Of a DNA stretch of 64,000 nucleotides, positions 7,671 through 16,482 are shown one piece after another. Positions within the stretch are counted from its first letter, which is position 1; each line of letters starts with the position of its first letter. The position numbers and the translations under genes were made by a program. The stretch covers positions 62,001 through 126,000 of the forward strand of contig NZ_CAKUOF010000009.1 of NCBI RefSeq assembly GCF_934668725.1. The letters run 5' to 3'. The notes beneath the pieces are model-generated. The model ran no database searches and was not told the DNA's origin. It saw only the letters and a program-made list of their open reading frames with translations. The stretch is from an uncultured Dysgonomonas sp. Its GTDB lineage: Bacteria > Bacteroidota > Bacteroidia > Bacteroidales > Dysgonomonadaceae.

Positions 7671-8903
7671 TCATTTGGATGTATACGAAAGCAAACGTTG
7701 TTCACCTTCCAGCTTACGATATTCGGTAAGATCTTGAGTACACTCAATAACACCCAGATATTTCCCCTCTTCGTTTCTCATGGCTATATATTCGATGTAT
7801 ATAAAACGACCTTTGAAATTAATCCAGAACGTAGCATTCGTTTCTTTTCCGCTTTTGAAGTCATTTAATATTTGCTCAACAATATGAACACTATGTGGAG
7901 GGTGGCACAGTTGAACACTTCGTCCGATGATGGCACGGTTTCGGTCAAAAATACGGTGTGGCCCTAAAGAGAAGAATTTAACCTTGTCATCTTTATCGAC
8001 AAACGTAATATCCATCGGCAGGATATTGAACAATGCCGTTAATTCTTCCACCGAAAAACTACCTGTAGGCAGTTGCATACTGCCATTGCCCGAATAGGTA
8101 ATTTTACTTATCTCAATATTTTCGGGAGACCATTTCTCCGTAGGGTCATAGAGGCAGAAGCCGAATTCTGTAGTCTGTTGATATACCTGATACCATTCCT
8201 CATCAGTCAATGTATCCATAGACATAGGTAGAAGAATTTCTTCCTCTTTCATTATCATACCTTCAATAGCTGATAAAGTCGGTTCTAAAGTATAAGCTAT
8301 GGCAGTGCATAAATCACTTATAGAAAGACTTTCAGATATGCTCAATATTTCATGTGCAGCCTTGAGTAAAGCACGGGTTTCATCATGTTTACCCCACATA
8401 ACTTTAGGAGGACCGGTTATTTCATGTTTCTCCAGAAAGGGAAATAGCAAGTATTCTTTTCTAAGATAATGTTTGTCAACGTCCGATAAGGCGTTGAAGC
8501 ACCCTTTCAGTTCTATCAGGTAACCTTTTATTTCCTCCTCTTTCAGATTGGGAGCCTTAATGAACAGTTGCCTTGTTTGAGCAATTGTTTTAGTTAATTC
8601 TTCATTTTCTTTTTTGAATGTATCTACAGGATGTCCTGCCGGAGCAGGGCGTGCTCCCGATTGATCGATATGTCCGTCTAATACGGCTGTATGTATGTCG
8701 CAAAGTTTAAGAACTTCTTCGGTTGGTAGACCTTCATTAATAAGCTCCTGCTCTACTTGTACTACATCATCATAAGGAATGCTTCGAAGTATTTCTTCCA
8801 ATCTTTTTCTGACTGCATCAGGAGCTTCTCCTTTATGCAGTTGCAAGATCAGGTGTTTGAGAAGTTCTTTCTTTTTTTCTGAATTATTTATAAGTTCGCT
8901 CAT
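7671..8903 (-). CDS. DUF438 - hemerythrin-like - PAS sensor protein
   Basis: 410 residues with three domains. Residues 1-75 are DUF438. Residues about 90-235 are a hemerythrin/HHE four-helix domain with candidate di-iron ligands in DKHYLRKEYLLFPFLEKHE, WGKHDETR and MIMKEEEILLPM. Residues about 285-400 are a PAS domain (VEELTALFNILPMDITFVDKDD, ending VIECTQDLTEYRKLE). No output domain follows, so it must signal through a partner or act as an enzyme itself. Proteins of this layout are linked to oxygen and nitric-oxide handling in anaerobes. It heads a three-gene operon, and a Crp/Fnr-like dyad lies upstream. Confidence 0.88.
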   Translation of the reverse strand: MSELINNSEKKKELLKHLILQLHKGEAPDAVRKRLEEILRSIPYDDVVQVEQELINEGLPTEEVLKLCDIHTAVLDGHIDQSGARPAPAGHPVDTFKKENEELTKTIAQTRQLFIKAPNLKEEEIKGYLIELKGCFNALSDVDKHYLRKEYLLFPFLEKHEITGPPKVMWGKHDETRALLKAAHEILSISESLSISDLCTAIAYTLEPTLSAIEGMIMKEEEILLPMSMDTLTDEEWYQVYQQTTEFGFCLYDPTEKWSPENIEISKITYSGNGSMQLPTGSFSVEELTALFNILPMDITFVDKDDKVKFFSLGPHRIFDRNRAIIGRSVQLCHPPHSVHIVEQILNDFKSGKETNATFWINFKGRFIYIEYIAMRNEEGKYLGVIECTQDLTEYRKLEGEQRLLSYTSK

Positions 8904-8934
8904 GGCTGAATAATATTTATTGTTTGAATATAGA

Positions 8935-8942
8935 CAAAGCTA
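8935..8942 (-). promoter_or_regulatory. Candidate -7 element of the DUF438 operon
   Basis: Minus-strand TAGCTTTG, an exact TAnnTTTG, 32 bp before the start codon. The -33 region is poor, which fits a promoter that depends on an activator bound at the dyad 8964-8981. Confidence 0.5.
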
Positions 8943-8963
8943 ATACTATTGTGATTCAGTTTT

Positions 8964-8981
8964 TTGTATCAAATGTTACAA
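8964..8981. promoter_or_regulatory. Candidate Crp/Fnr-family operator
   Basis: The inverted repeat TTGTA-N8-TACAA (TTGTATCAAATGTTACAA) has the size and edge sequence of Crp/Fnr-family sites. Its centre (8972.5) is about 42 bp upstream of the transcript start predicted from the -7 element at 8935-8942. This is the normal position for an activator that contacts polymerase directly. Confidence 0.45.
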
Positions 8982-9143
8982 CCTCAGTATTTTATACGTA
9001 TAAATTCTTTTTTAGGAGTTGGTAAAGAATAATAACTCTTTTTTATAGATAAATACAGAATAGTTTTATAAATTGCATGGTATTACTTAACAGTAAGCAT
9101 TTTTGAGAAGACCGAACTAAGATCAACTAAAACACGATATACT

Positions 9144-11966
9144 ATGTTACCCGCAAACTATGAGCAACTGATAGGCGAGTTGTCGAAAAAGATCGACCCC
9201 AAACGCCTGATAACAAATCCTCTTCAACTATTGGCATACGGAACCGATGCAAGTTTTTACCGGTTGATACCTAAACTTGTAGTACAGGTTCATTCCGAAG
9301 AAGAAGCTGTAGAAGTAATCCGTCAGACAGGTAGGTTGAATATTCCCGTAACTTACCGGGCGGCAGGAACAAGTCTTTCCGGACAAGCAATTACCGACTC
9401 AGTACTAATGGTGGCAACTCATCATTGGAAGAAGTATTCAATATTGGAAGACGGGCTTAAGATCAGATTGCAGCCTGGAATTACCGGGTCAAGAGCCAAT
9501 GTTTTTCTGGTTCCTTACGGTCGGAAAATAGGGCCCGATCCAGCTTCTATCAATGCTGCTATGATTGGAGGGATTGCCTCGAATAATGCCAGTGGCATGT
9601 GTTGCGGAACATCTCAGAATTCATACAAAACGATAGCGGATATCCGTATTGTTCTATATGATGGAACTATACTTGATACTGCCGATGAGAATAGTAAGAA
9701 GGCTTTCAAAGAAAAGCACCCCGAAATTATCAAAGAAATAGAACAATTGCGTGATGATGTAAAAGCAGACAGCGTATTGTTCGAGAGAATTCAGCGTAAG
9801 TTTAAGATAAAGAATACAACCGGATATAGTATCAATGCCCTTGTCGATTATCAAGATCCATTTGAGATAATCAAGCACCTGATGATTGGAGCCGAAGGTA
9901 CTCTAGCCTTTATTTCGGATCTGACTTATCATACCGTTGTTGATGAGAAGTACAAAGCTTGTACTTTGATGATTTTCGACACTATAGAAAAAGCTTGTGA
10001 GGCTACTCCTTTGCTAAAGGAAAGCCCTGTTTCGGCAGTTGAATTGTTGGACAGGGATTCCATCCGTTCGGTAGAGAATGATCCAGATGCACCTGCTTAT
10101 TTCAAAGAGCTACCCGAAACAACCTGTGTGTTGTTGGTGGAAATTCAAGCCAATACAAAAGAGGAGATGGATCAGAAGGAAGCAGCAATTCGCAAGGCAG
10201 TTGCACCTATTCCTACTTTTCAACCTTATGTGTTTACATCTGACCCTAAAGAATATAATTTTAACTGGAAAGCCCGTAAAGGCCTTCTGTCATCAGTAGG
10301 AGGATTAAGAAAAACGGGTACTACCTGCCTTATCGAAGATGTTGCATTCCCTGTTCCCCGACTGGCTGAAGCATGTATTGCGATAAAAGACCTTTTTAAA
10401 AGGCTGGGATATACAGATGCCGTTTTGTTTGGTCATGCCTTGGAGGGAAATCTACACTTAGTATTCTCCCAAGATTTTTCGACACCGGTTGAAGTAGAGC
10501 GTTATGCCAAAATGATGGACGAGCTTTCTGATATTGTGGTCAATCAATTTGACGGATCATTAAAAGCCGAACATGGTACAGGGCGTAATATGGCTCCGTT
10601 TGTAGAAAAAGAGTGGGGAGAGGCTGCCTATAAAATCATGTTGCGGATTAAGAATATATTCGACCCTCGCAGGTTAATCAATCCGGGAGTAATTATTAAC
10701 CAGAATCCCAAAATCCATTTAGAAAATCTCAAACCACTTCCCGAAGCACATGAGTTGATCGATAAATGTATGGAGTGCGGTTTCTGTGAGCCTAACTGCG
10801 TGTCGGAAGGGCTAACCCTTTCGCCACGTCAAAGGATTGTAATTGCCCGTGAAATATCACGCTTGAGAGCTGCCGGAGAAGATCCTGACCGTTTGAAGAA
10901 GATGTTGCACGATGCACAATACTTTTCTAACGAAACTTGTGCAACCGACGGTCTTTGTGCACTGGCCTGTCCTGTTAAAATAGATACAGGTAAATTTATC
11001 AAAGACCAACGCCATAGAGAAGCTAGCGAAACAGCCATTGATCTGGCAGAATACATCGGCGATCATATGCCCGGTATTACGAATATCGGTAGAGCCGGAC
11101 TCAATACAGTGCATTTTTTCCACACCATATTGGGCGATACACTAATGGGGGGAATTGCAGGCAGTATGCGTTTCCTCACAGGTAATTCTATTCCCAAGTG
11201 GAATAAGTATATGCCTAAAGGGGCACGAAAGATTAAGCATACAGTAGCTAATCCTGGACAAGCCGATAAAGTGGTTTACTTTCCGTCTTGTATCAACCGG
11301 ACTATGGGTAAATCAAAGGACTACAAGAAAGAAGACGTTGAGTTGACCCGTAAGACCGAAGAGCTTCTGACCCGTGCCGGGTTCACCATAATATATCCCG
11401 AAGGTCTTAATGCACTTTGCTGTGGTATGGCATTCAGCAGTAAAGGACTGAAAGAAGAGGGAGCACGAAAGTCGAAAGAACTGGAAGATGCTCTTTATCA
11501 GGCTTCCGAAGGAGGTAAATATCCTATCTTGTTTGATATGAGCCCTTGTTTCTATACATTCCATGAAGCATATTCGAATAAAGATCTCAAAATATACGAT
11601 CCTATAGAGTTTATGCTTGATTTTGTAATGCCTAAACTGCCTGTTAAAAATCCACGTGAAGTAGTCAGCGTATTTCCTGTATGTTCGGTTAAGAAAATCG
11701 GAATGGAGCAGAACCTGTACAAGCTGGCAAAAATGTGTTCAAAGAAAGTGGCAATGGTCGAAAGCAATTGTTGCGGCTTTGCAGGGGACAGAGGATTCAC
11801 TTATCCCGAACTGAATAAACATGGGCAAAGACACCTTGCAGAACAAATTCCGGCAGGTTGTAAAGACGGTTTCTCTACCAGCCGTACTTGTGAAATAGGA
11901 ATGACAGAATACAGTGATGTAAACTTTAAGTCGATATTCTATTTGATTGATGAAGTGACAAGGTAA
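9144..11966 (+). CDS. FAD- and Fe-S-containing dehydrogenase (D-lactate/glycolate type, GlcD-GlcF fusion)
   Basis: 940-residue fusion that oxidises a 2-hydroxy acid, most likely D-lactate, and passes electrons to the respiratory chain. FAD-binding type 4 domain: residues about 35-215, with PVTYRAAGTSLSGQAITD and GPDPASINAAMIGGIASNNASG. FAD-linked oxidase C-terminal domain: about 240-515, with FGHALEGNLHLVF and LKAEHGTGRNMAPFVEKEWG. Two [4Fe-4S] motifs follow (CMECGFCEPNC and the CATDGLCALACP region, about 535-615). Two CCG domains end it (LNALCCGMAFSSKG and ESNCCGFAGDRG). This is the D-lactate dehydrogenase/YdiJ layout. It is monocistronic, with a hairpin 30 bp after the stop. Confidence 0.9.
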   Translation: MLPANYEQLIGELSKKIDPKRLITNPLQLLAYGTDASFYRLIPKLVVQVHSEEEAVEVIRQTGRLNIPVTYRAAGTSLSGQAITDSVLMVATHHWKKYSILEDGLKIRLQPGITGSRANVFLVPYGRKIGPDPASINAAMIGGIASNNASGMCCGTSQNSYKTIADIRIVLYDGTILDTADENSKKAFKEKHPEIIKEIEQLRDDVKADSVLFERIQRKFKIKNTTGYSINALVDYQDPFEIIKHLMIGAEGTLAFISDLTYHTVVDEKYKACTLMIFDTIEKACEATPLLKESPVSAVELLDRDSIRSVENDPDAPAYFKELPETTCVLLVEIQANTKEEMDQKEAAIRKAVAPIPTFQPYVFTSDPKEYNFNWKARKGLLSSVGGLRKTGTTCLIEDVAFPVPRLAEACIAIKDLFKRLGYTDAVLFGHALEGNLHLVFSQDFSTPVEVERYAKMMDELSDIVVNQFDGSLKAEHGTGRNMAPFVEKEWGEAAYKIMLRIKNIFDPRRLINPGVIINQNPKIHLENLKPLPEAHELIDKCMECGFCEPNCVSEGLTLSPRQRIVIAREISRLRAAGEDPDRLKKMLHDAQYFSNETCATDGLCALACPVKIDTGKFIKDQRHREASETAIDLAEYIGDHMPGITNIGRAGLNTVHFFHTILGDTLMGGIAGSMRFLTGNSIPKWNKYMPKGARKIKHTVANPGQADKVVYFPSCINRTMGKSKDYKKEDVELTRKTEELLTRAGFTIIYPEGLNALCCGMAFSSKGLKEEGARKSKELEDALYQASEGGKYPILFDMSPCFYTFHEAYSNKDLKIYDPIEFMLDFVMPKLPVKNPREVVSVFPVCSVKKIGMEQNLYKLAKMCSKKVAMVESNCCGFAGDRGFTYPELNKHGQRHLAEQIPAGCKDGFSTSRTCEIGMTEYSDVNFKSIFYLIDEVTR

Positions 11967-11996
11967 CAACTTGTATACATTTACCTCACATTTATA

Positions 11997-12039
11997 ACAA
12001 CTACTACACAAAAAGGTGACACTTTTGGGTAGTAGTTGT
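11997..12039. terminator. Long hairpin after the FAD/Fe-S dehydrogenase gene
   Basis: Perfect 11-base arms ACAACTACTAC (11997-12007) and GTAGTAGTTGT (12029-12039). Inside lies a second 5-base stem, AAAAG/CTTTT, with loop GTGACA. The T-tract afterwards (ACTTTT) is weak, so it may be an RNA-stability element or protein site rather than a simple terminator. Confidence 0.5.
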
Positions 12040-12078
12040 CACTTTTATAAGTGGCTTTATTTCAGTAAGTAAACCTCC

Positions 12079-12107
12079 AAAAGGTGACAAAAGTGACAAA
12101 AGTTACA
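12079..12107. repeat. Tandem AAAAGTGAC-like direct repeats
   Basis: Three adjacent 9-10 bp units: AAAAGGTGAC, AAAAGTGAC, AAAAGTTAC. The same word recurs in both orientations in the preceding hairpin (12011-12026 and 12037-12046), so about six copies lie within 100 bp. The layout is iteron-like, but no replication gene is nearby. Confidence 0.5.
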
Positions 12108-12629
12108 CAGAAATATACTTTATGTATTCGCTTTTTGTTATTCGTTTGTTTTATAGGAGTTTGTGACTTGAGGTGTCAATAAAACCGACAGGTTTGTACA
12201 AGTTCTTTTGTTTCCATTGATAATCTGTTCAAAGAACGCTCTTTTGTATTATTGTATAGATAAAACGAGAATTACTGTTAAATGCATTACTTAGTTTTTT
12301 CAAAGCCTCAGTATTAAATTTATGTTGCGGATATTTATTCTATACACACTTTATGATAAAAGTTACTTGTCTGTTTAAGATATTGGTATAGGCTTTTTTA
12401 ATAAAAAATGCTGTGAAATTTATTTGTTATTGTTAACTTTAGCGAGTAAATAACCGAATCTATTTTTTATGAAGACGAAAAACACCCTGAAATCTGTATT
12501 AAGATATAAAATAATCATATAATTTTTTTGTTGATATTCCAAAACTCTATCGGTTCATTGATAAGTGTTTGGGCACACATTTGTGTATTTGAAGCAAAAA
12601 AGAAGTATTTAAATATAAAATAATAAAAG

Positions 12630-13784
12630 ATGAAAAGAGTAATTTATTTATTGTTCGCAGTGGTTTTACTTGCGTCTTGTCAAGATAAACCGAAAGAAAT
12701 GACTGTGACGGTCGAAAATCCGAGTGATTTTGATCGAACTACTGACCTGGTCGAATTGCCATTGGAAGGTATAAAAACAAAAGTAACTTTAGCTGAAGGT
12801 CAGGCATATGTTGTGAAGAATGCTAAAGGTGAAATAATTCCATCCCAAGTAACTTACGATGGTAAACTAGTTTTCCAATCGGGAGCCAAAGCAAAAGAAA
12901 CGGTAACTTTTACTGTTTCGGCAGGTGAAAATCCCGAATTTAAAGCACAAACTTACGGTCGTTTTATTACGGAGCGTAAAGATGATTTTGCTTGGGAAAA
13001 CGATCGTGTAGCTTTTCGTATTTATGGACCGTCTCTTATTGCGACAGACGGACCCAGTAATGGTTTAGATCTTTGGTATAAACGTACCAATGATATGAAG
13101 ATTGACCAATGGTACAAAGATGATATTGCAGGAGTTGCATCTTATCATGAAGATCACGGAGAAGGATTAGATGACTACAAGGTAGGCCGTTCGTTGGGAG
13201 CAGGAGCTATGGCTCCGTTTGTGAACGGAAAATTATGGTTGAACGAAAATTTTGCTTCTCAGGAATTATTGGAAAACGGACCTCTTCGTACTACTTTGAA
13301 ATTAACATATAAAGATATCGAAGTAGATGGCAAAACATATAGTGAAAGCCGTACATTTTCTATTGATGCAGGCTCTCAATTCTCTAAAGTTGTACAAGAA
13401 TATGGAGTGGCAGAAGACATGATTGTTGCAGCCGGAATAGCTAAGCGTGCCGCTAATGACACCATCATTGTTTCTCCCGCTAATGACTATATTATTTACA
13501 GAGAACCAAGCGTAAAGGCAGGCCCTGTTTATCTGGGACTTGTTTTCCCTGCGGGCATAGATTCTATGGTAGTGGATACTTATAACGTAATGAATGCCAA
13601 AACTAAAAAAGAGGATACCTATTCTCATGTATTGGCAGTTGCAACATACAAAGCCAATCAACCGATAACCTACTATACAGGTTATGGCTGGAGCAAATTT
13701 GGTTTTGCGGATGAAGCAGCATTCCAAACGTATACAAGTAATTTCTCTAAAGGCTTGAAACAGCCATTGGTGGTGAAATTTTAA
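12630..13784 (+). CDS. DUF4861-domain lipoprotein
   Basis: 384 residues with a lipoprotein signal (MKRVIYLLFAVVLLASCQDK, lipobox LASC at 14-17), so it is exported and membrane-anchored. The rest matches the DUF4861 family, with the stretch ITERKDDFAWENDRVAFRIYGP and later DGPSNGLDLWYKR as recognisable parts. DUF4861 genes accompany uronic-acid and polysaccharide-lyase loci in Bacteroidetes, and some of these proteins act on unsaturated uronides. It is followed after 35 bp by a short-chain dehydrogenase of the gluconate/KDG type, which fits uronate breakdown. No lyase gene is present in the window, so the substrate is unknown. Confidence 0.8.
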   Translation: MKRVIYLLFAVVLLASCQDKPKEMTVTVENPSDFDRTTDLVELPLEGIKTKVTLAEGQAYVVKNAKGEIIPSQVTYDGKLVFQSGAKAKETVTFTVSAGENPEFKAQTYGRFITERKDDFAWENDRVAFRIYGPSLIATDGPSNGLDLWYKRTNDMKIDQWYKDDIAGVASYHEDHGEGLDDYKVGRSLGAGAMAPFVNGKLWLNENFASQELLENGPLRTTLKLTYKDIEVDGKTYSESRTFSIDAGSQFSKVVQEYGVAEDMIVAAGIAKRAANDTIIVSPANDYIIYREPSVKAGPVYLGLVFPAGIDSMVVDTYNVMNAKTKKEDTYSHVLAVATYKANQPITYYTGYGWSKFGFADEAAFQTYTSNFSKGLKQPLVVKF

Positions 13785-13819
13785 ATTAAAGTATAGATAA
13801 ACTTTAAAGTTCTTATAAT

Positions 13820-14599
13820 ATGAAAAATCAGTTTTGTTTAGAAGGAAAAGTAGCTCTCGTAACAGGGGCTTCTTACGGTATAGGTTTTGCAATAGCATCC
13901 GCTTTGGCAGGAGCAGGAGCCAAGATTGTGTTCAATGATCTTAAACAAGAATTTGTAGACAAAGGCTTGGCTGCATACAAAGAAGCAGGTATTGATGCTA
14001 AAGGTTATGTATCTGACGTAACCAACGAAGACCAAATAAATGCAATGGTTGAACAAATCGAAAAAGAAGTAGGCGTAATTGATATTCTGGTAAACAATGC
14101 AGGAATCATCAAACGTATACCCATGATCGAAATGTCGGCAGCAGAATTCCGTCAGGTAATCGATATTGATTTGAACGGACCATTTATTGTTGCAAAAGCA
14201 GTAATTCCCGGTATGATTAAAAAAGGAGCAGGTAAAATAATCAATATCTGTTCGATGATGAGTGAATTGGGACGCGAAACTGTATCGGCTTATGCAGCAG
14301 CAAAAGGTGGCTTGAAAATGTTGACACGCAATATTGCTTCCGAGTACGGCGAGTTCAATATTCAGTGTAATGGCTTAGGACCGGGTTACATTGCCACACC
14401 TCAAACTGCACCATTGAGAGAAGAAGGGCATCCTTTCAACTCTTTCATTATAGCAAAAACTCCGGCTGCACGTTGGGGAACTCCCGAAGATTTGGCTGGT
14501 CCGGCAGTGTTTCTAGCTTCGGATGCTTCTAATTTCGTAAACGGACACGTTCTTTACGTCGATGGTGGTATCTTGGCTTATATAGGAAAACAACCTTGA
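13820..14599 (+). CDS. Short-chain dehydrogenase, gluconate 5-dehydrogenase / KduD type
   Basis: 259-residue SDR. The cofactor motif is TGASYGIGFAIASALAGAG (TGxxxGxG, residues about 16-34), then NNAGI (about 93-97) and the catalytic Ser with YAAAKGG (Tyr-x-x-x-Lys about 158-162). PGYIATPQTAPLRE and the C-terminal VDGGILAYIGKQP are typical of the gluconate 5-dehydrogenase / 2-dehydro-3-deoxygluconate dehydrogenase group, which interconverts keto-gluconates in hexuronate catabolism. It probably shares a transcript with the DUF4861 gene and ends at the strong terminator 14632-14668. Exact substrate preference cannot be read from sequence. Confidence 0.85.
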   Translation: MKNQFCLEGKVALVTGASYGIGFAIASALAGAGAKIVFNDLKQEFVDKGLAAYKEAGIDAKGYVSDVTNEDQINAMVEQIEKEVGVIDILVNNAGIIKRIPMIEMSAAEFRQVIDIDLNGPFIVAKAVIPGMIKKGAGKIINICSMMSELGRETVSAYAAAKGGLKMLTRNIASEYGEFNIQCNGLGPGYIATPQTAPLREEGHPFNSFIIAKTPAARWGTPEDLAGPAVFLASDASNFVNGHVLYVDGGILAYIGKQP

Positions 14600-14631
14600 T
14601 TCAGTAAATATTTAGGAACCATGATAGAAAG

Positions 14632-14668
14632 AAAATCCCATTATAATGATAAGTTATAATGGGATTTT
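14632..14668. terminator. Strong bidirectional terminator
   Basis: Perfect 15-base arms (14632-14646 and 14654-14668, AAAATCCCATTATAA and its complement) with a 7-base loop, flanked by A and T runs. It lies between the converging SDR gene and betaine-transporter operon and should work on both strands. Confidence 0.9.
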
Positions 14669-14672
14669 TCTG

Positions 14673-15521
14673 TTATTTTATTTCTTTTTCTACTATCCAC
14701 GATTGAAGCAGTTCTTTATGTTTATTGTAGAAGAACCTGGCTCCTATCATGGGGTCATTATCCTTTAGCACATCACTCATCAATTCATTAAGCATTTTCT
14801 CATCCATTGAGAAATTGGAAAAGAATTTTGCCAATTCAGGCTTGTCAGTAGAGAAGCCTTTTCGGGCAATGATCTTTATTTCATCTTTCGGATAAATGTT
14901 TTTCGGATCATCCAGTGGTTTCAAATCGTATTCAGCCCACATGAAATGAGGTTTCCATCCGGTGATAACTACCCATTCTTTATGGGCAATAGCCTTTTTT
15001 AAGGCTGTAATCATAGATGTTTCCGAAGATGAAATTTGAGTCAGTTCCAAATCATACGCTTTGATAGCATCTTCGGTGGTTCGGTAAATACCTGCCCCCG
15101 ATGCTATACCATAGATTTTTCCGTTGAACTTATCTTTATTCGCATTTAATTCTTCTATCGAATTTATATCCACATAGGTTGGTACAACCAGTCCCGTAAT
15201 ACCGTCATCAAAGACTGTCCCGAGTATGTCAATCTTATTACCATAGCGAGTCCAGTAATCCTTATGCGTATTGGGCAACCATGTGTCCATACATACATCG
15301 GCATCGCCACGTGATAATGATGCATAGATAGGACCCAGTTCTAATCGCTTAATGGTAACTGTATATCCTTTTTCTTCGAGAATGATTTGTGCCAGATTAG
15401 TAATGGCTATACCTTCCGCCCAATTAGGATAGAGTAATAATACATCTTGTTTTTTTATGCGTTGGCAAGCCGGCATAATGATGAGGCAAGCCAATAATAT
15501 AAGTAGTATATTCTTTTTCAT
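14673..15521 (-). CDS. proX: Glycine betaine/proline ABC transporter substrate-binding lipoprotein
   Basis: 282-residue OpuAC/ProX-family binding protein. It starts with a lipoprotein signal (MKKNILLILLACLIIMPACQ, Cys at about 19). This is unusual for a Gram-negative ProX but common in Bacteroidetes. YPNWAEGIAITNLAQIILEEKGY, DADVCMDTWLPNTHKDYW and VITGWKPHFMWAEYDLKPLDDP are family landmarks; the Trp residues form the aromatic box that holds quaternary amines. The frame runs 25 codons upstream into proW, but the ATG at 15521 shares one base with the proW stop (TAATG), which fixes the start. Last gene of the operon. Confidence 0.9.
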   Translation of the reverse strand: MKKNILLILLACLIIMPACQRIKKQDVLLLYPNWAEGIAITNLAQIILEEKGYTVTIKRLELGPIYASLSRGDADVCMDTWLPNTHKDYWTRYGNKIDILGTVFDDGITGLVVPTYVDINSIEELNANKDKFNGKIYGIASGAGIYRTTEDAIKAYDLELTQISSSETSMITALKKAIAHKEWVVITGWKPHFMWAEYDLKPLDDPKNIYPKDEIKIIARKGFSTDKPELAKFFSNFSMDEKMLNELMSDVLKDNDPMIGARFFYNKHKELLQSWIVEKEIK

Positions 15522-16402
15522 TATTTGGCTACCTCCTTTTTTTGTCCTATCGATTGGGTTGTTCTGTCTAATATAATGGCAAGAATCACAATGCACAATC
15601 CAGCCTCGAAGCCAAGAGCTACATCAGCTTGCTGGATACCTGCATATACGCTTTCTCCCAGTCCGCCTGCACCAACCATCGACGAAATTACCACCATCGA
15701 CAGAGCCAGCATTATCACCTGATTTACTCCGGCTAATATGGTAGCCATTGCCAGCGGTATCTGTACTTTAAACAAAGTTTGTCTGCCTGTACATCCGAAT
15801 GCAACCGTAGCTTCCACAATTTCTTTGGGAACATCACGTATTCCCAGAGCAGTCATACGTACCGCAGGAGGAAGAGAGAAGATAACGGTTGCCACCACTC
15901 CCGGAACATTACCTACCGAAAAAAACAAGATGGCAGGAATCAGGTATACAAAAGCCGGCATGGTTTGCATCAGGTCGAGTAGGGGTCTGACCATTGCGTT
16001 TACCTTTTTGTTTCGTGCACACCATATTCCCAGAGGAATACCAATGAGCAGAATGATAAATGTGGCAACAATAACAAGCACCAATGTGTCGATTGTCTCT
16101 TCCCAAAACCCCATCCAGTATATAAGTAGGAATCCTAATACACAAAAGATGGGTAAGTCAAATATATCTTTGGCATTTTGTTTTGTTACATTTAATTTAC
16201 GACAGCTCTTATTTTTAATTACAAATGTTAGCAGTGCAAACAATGCGATAAGTATATAAAAGGGAATCGACAATAATGCTCCCTGCATAACATCGACACA
16301 ATTTTCGATGATGATCGTTATTTGCCTAAAGACAGGCTCTCCTGCATCCGAAAGCCAATCGACAAAATGTTCTACGTATTTTCCTATATTTAATTTTTCC
16401 AT
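15521..16402 (-). CDS. proW: Glycine betaine/proline ABC transporter permease
   Basis: 293-residue inner-membrane permease of the OpuAB/ProW family with about six to seven hydrophobic segments. After an N-terminal extension (about 100 residues, including one TM pair), the BPD_transp_1 domain contains LIGIPLGIWCARN, LLDLMQTMPAFVYLIPAILFF (a ProW hallmark) and the EAA loop VPKEIVEATVAFGCTGRQTLFKVQIPLAMATIL, which docks to ProV. The stop codon overlaps the ProX start by one base. An 80-bp gap separates it from proV and contains the small palindrome AGAGTGACTCT (16466-16476). Confidence 0.92.
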   Translation of the reverse strand: MEKLNIGKYVEHFVDWLSDAGEPVFRQITIIIENCVDVMQGALLSIPFYILIALFALLTFVIKNKSCRKLNVTKQNAKDIFDLPIFCVLGFLLIYWMGFWEETIDTLVLVIVATFIILLIGIPLGIWCARNKKVNAMVRPLLDLMQTMPAFVYLIPAILFFSVGNVPGVVATVIFSLPPAVRMTALGIRDVPKEIVEATVAFGCTGRQTLFKVQIPLAMATILAGVNQVIMLALSMVVISSMVGAGGLGESVYAGIQQADVALGFEAGLCIVILAIILDRTTQSIGQKKEVAK

Positions 16403-16482
16403 ATGGATTCTTATTCTTTTTTAGATTGTAAATATTGATTCTGATTATTTCTCTTCAGCCTATAAAGAGTGACTCTGAGAGC

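Larger units (their letters stand above)
11967..12629. other. 663-bp gene-free region
   Basis: Neither strand has a frame with codon-like composition. It begins with the hairpin at 11997-12039 and the GTGAC direct repeats at 12079-12107. The rest (12108-12629) is very AT-rich. Near its end ACACATTTGTGT (12575-12586) is a small palindrome, and CACATTTG (12576-12583) is a 7/8 match to the -7 consensus that might serve the DUF4861 gene. Nothing else is recognised. Confidence 0.6.

Noticed and set aside
13302..13898. 198-codon minus-strand frame across the DUF4861/SDR boundary
   Set aside because: Antisense to two well-supported genes, with Cys/Ile/Tyr-rich low-quality sequence.
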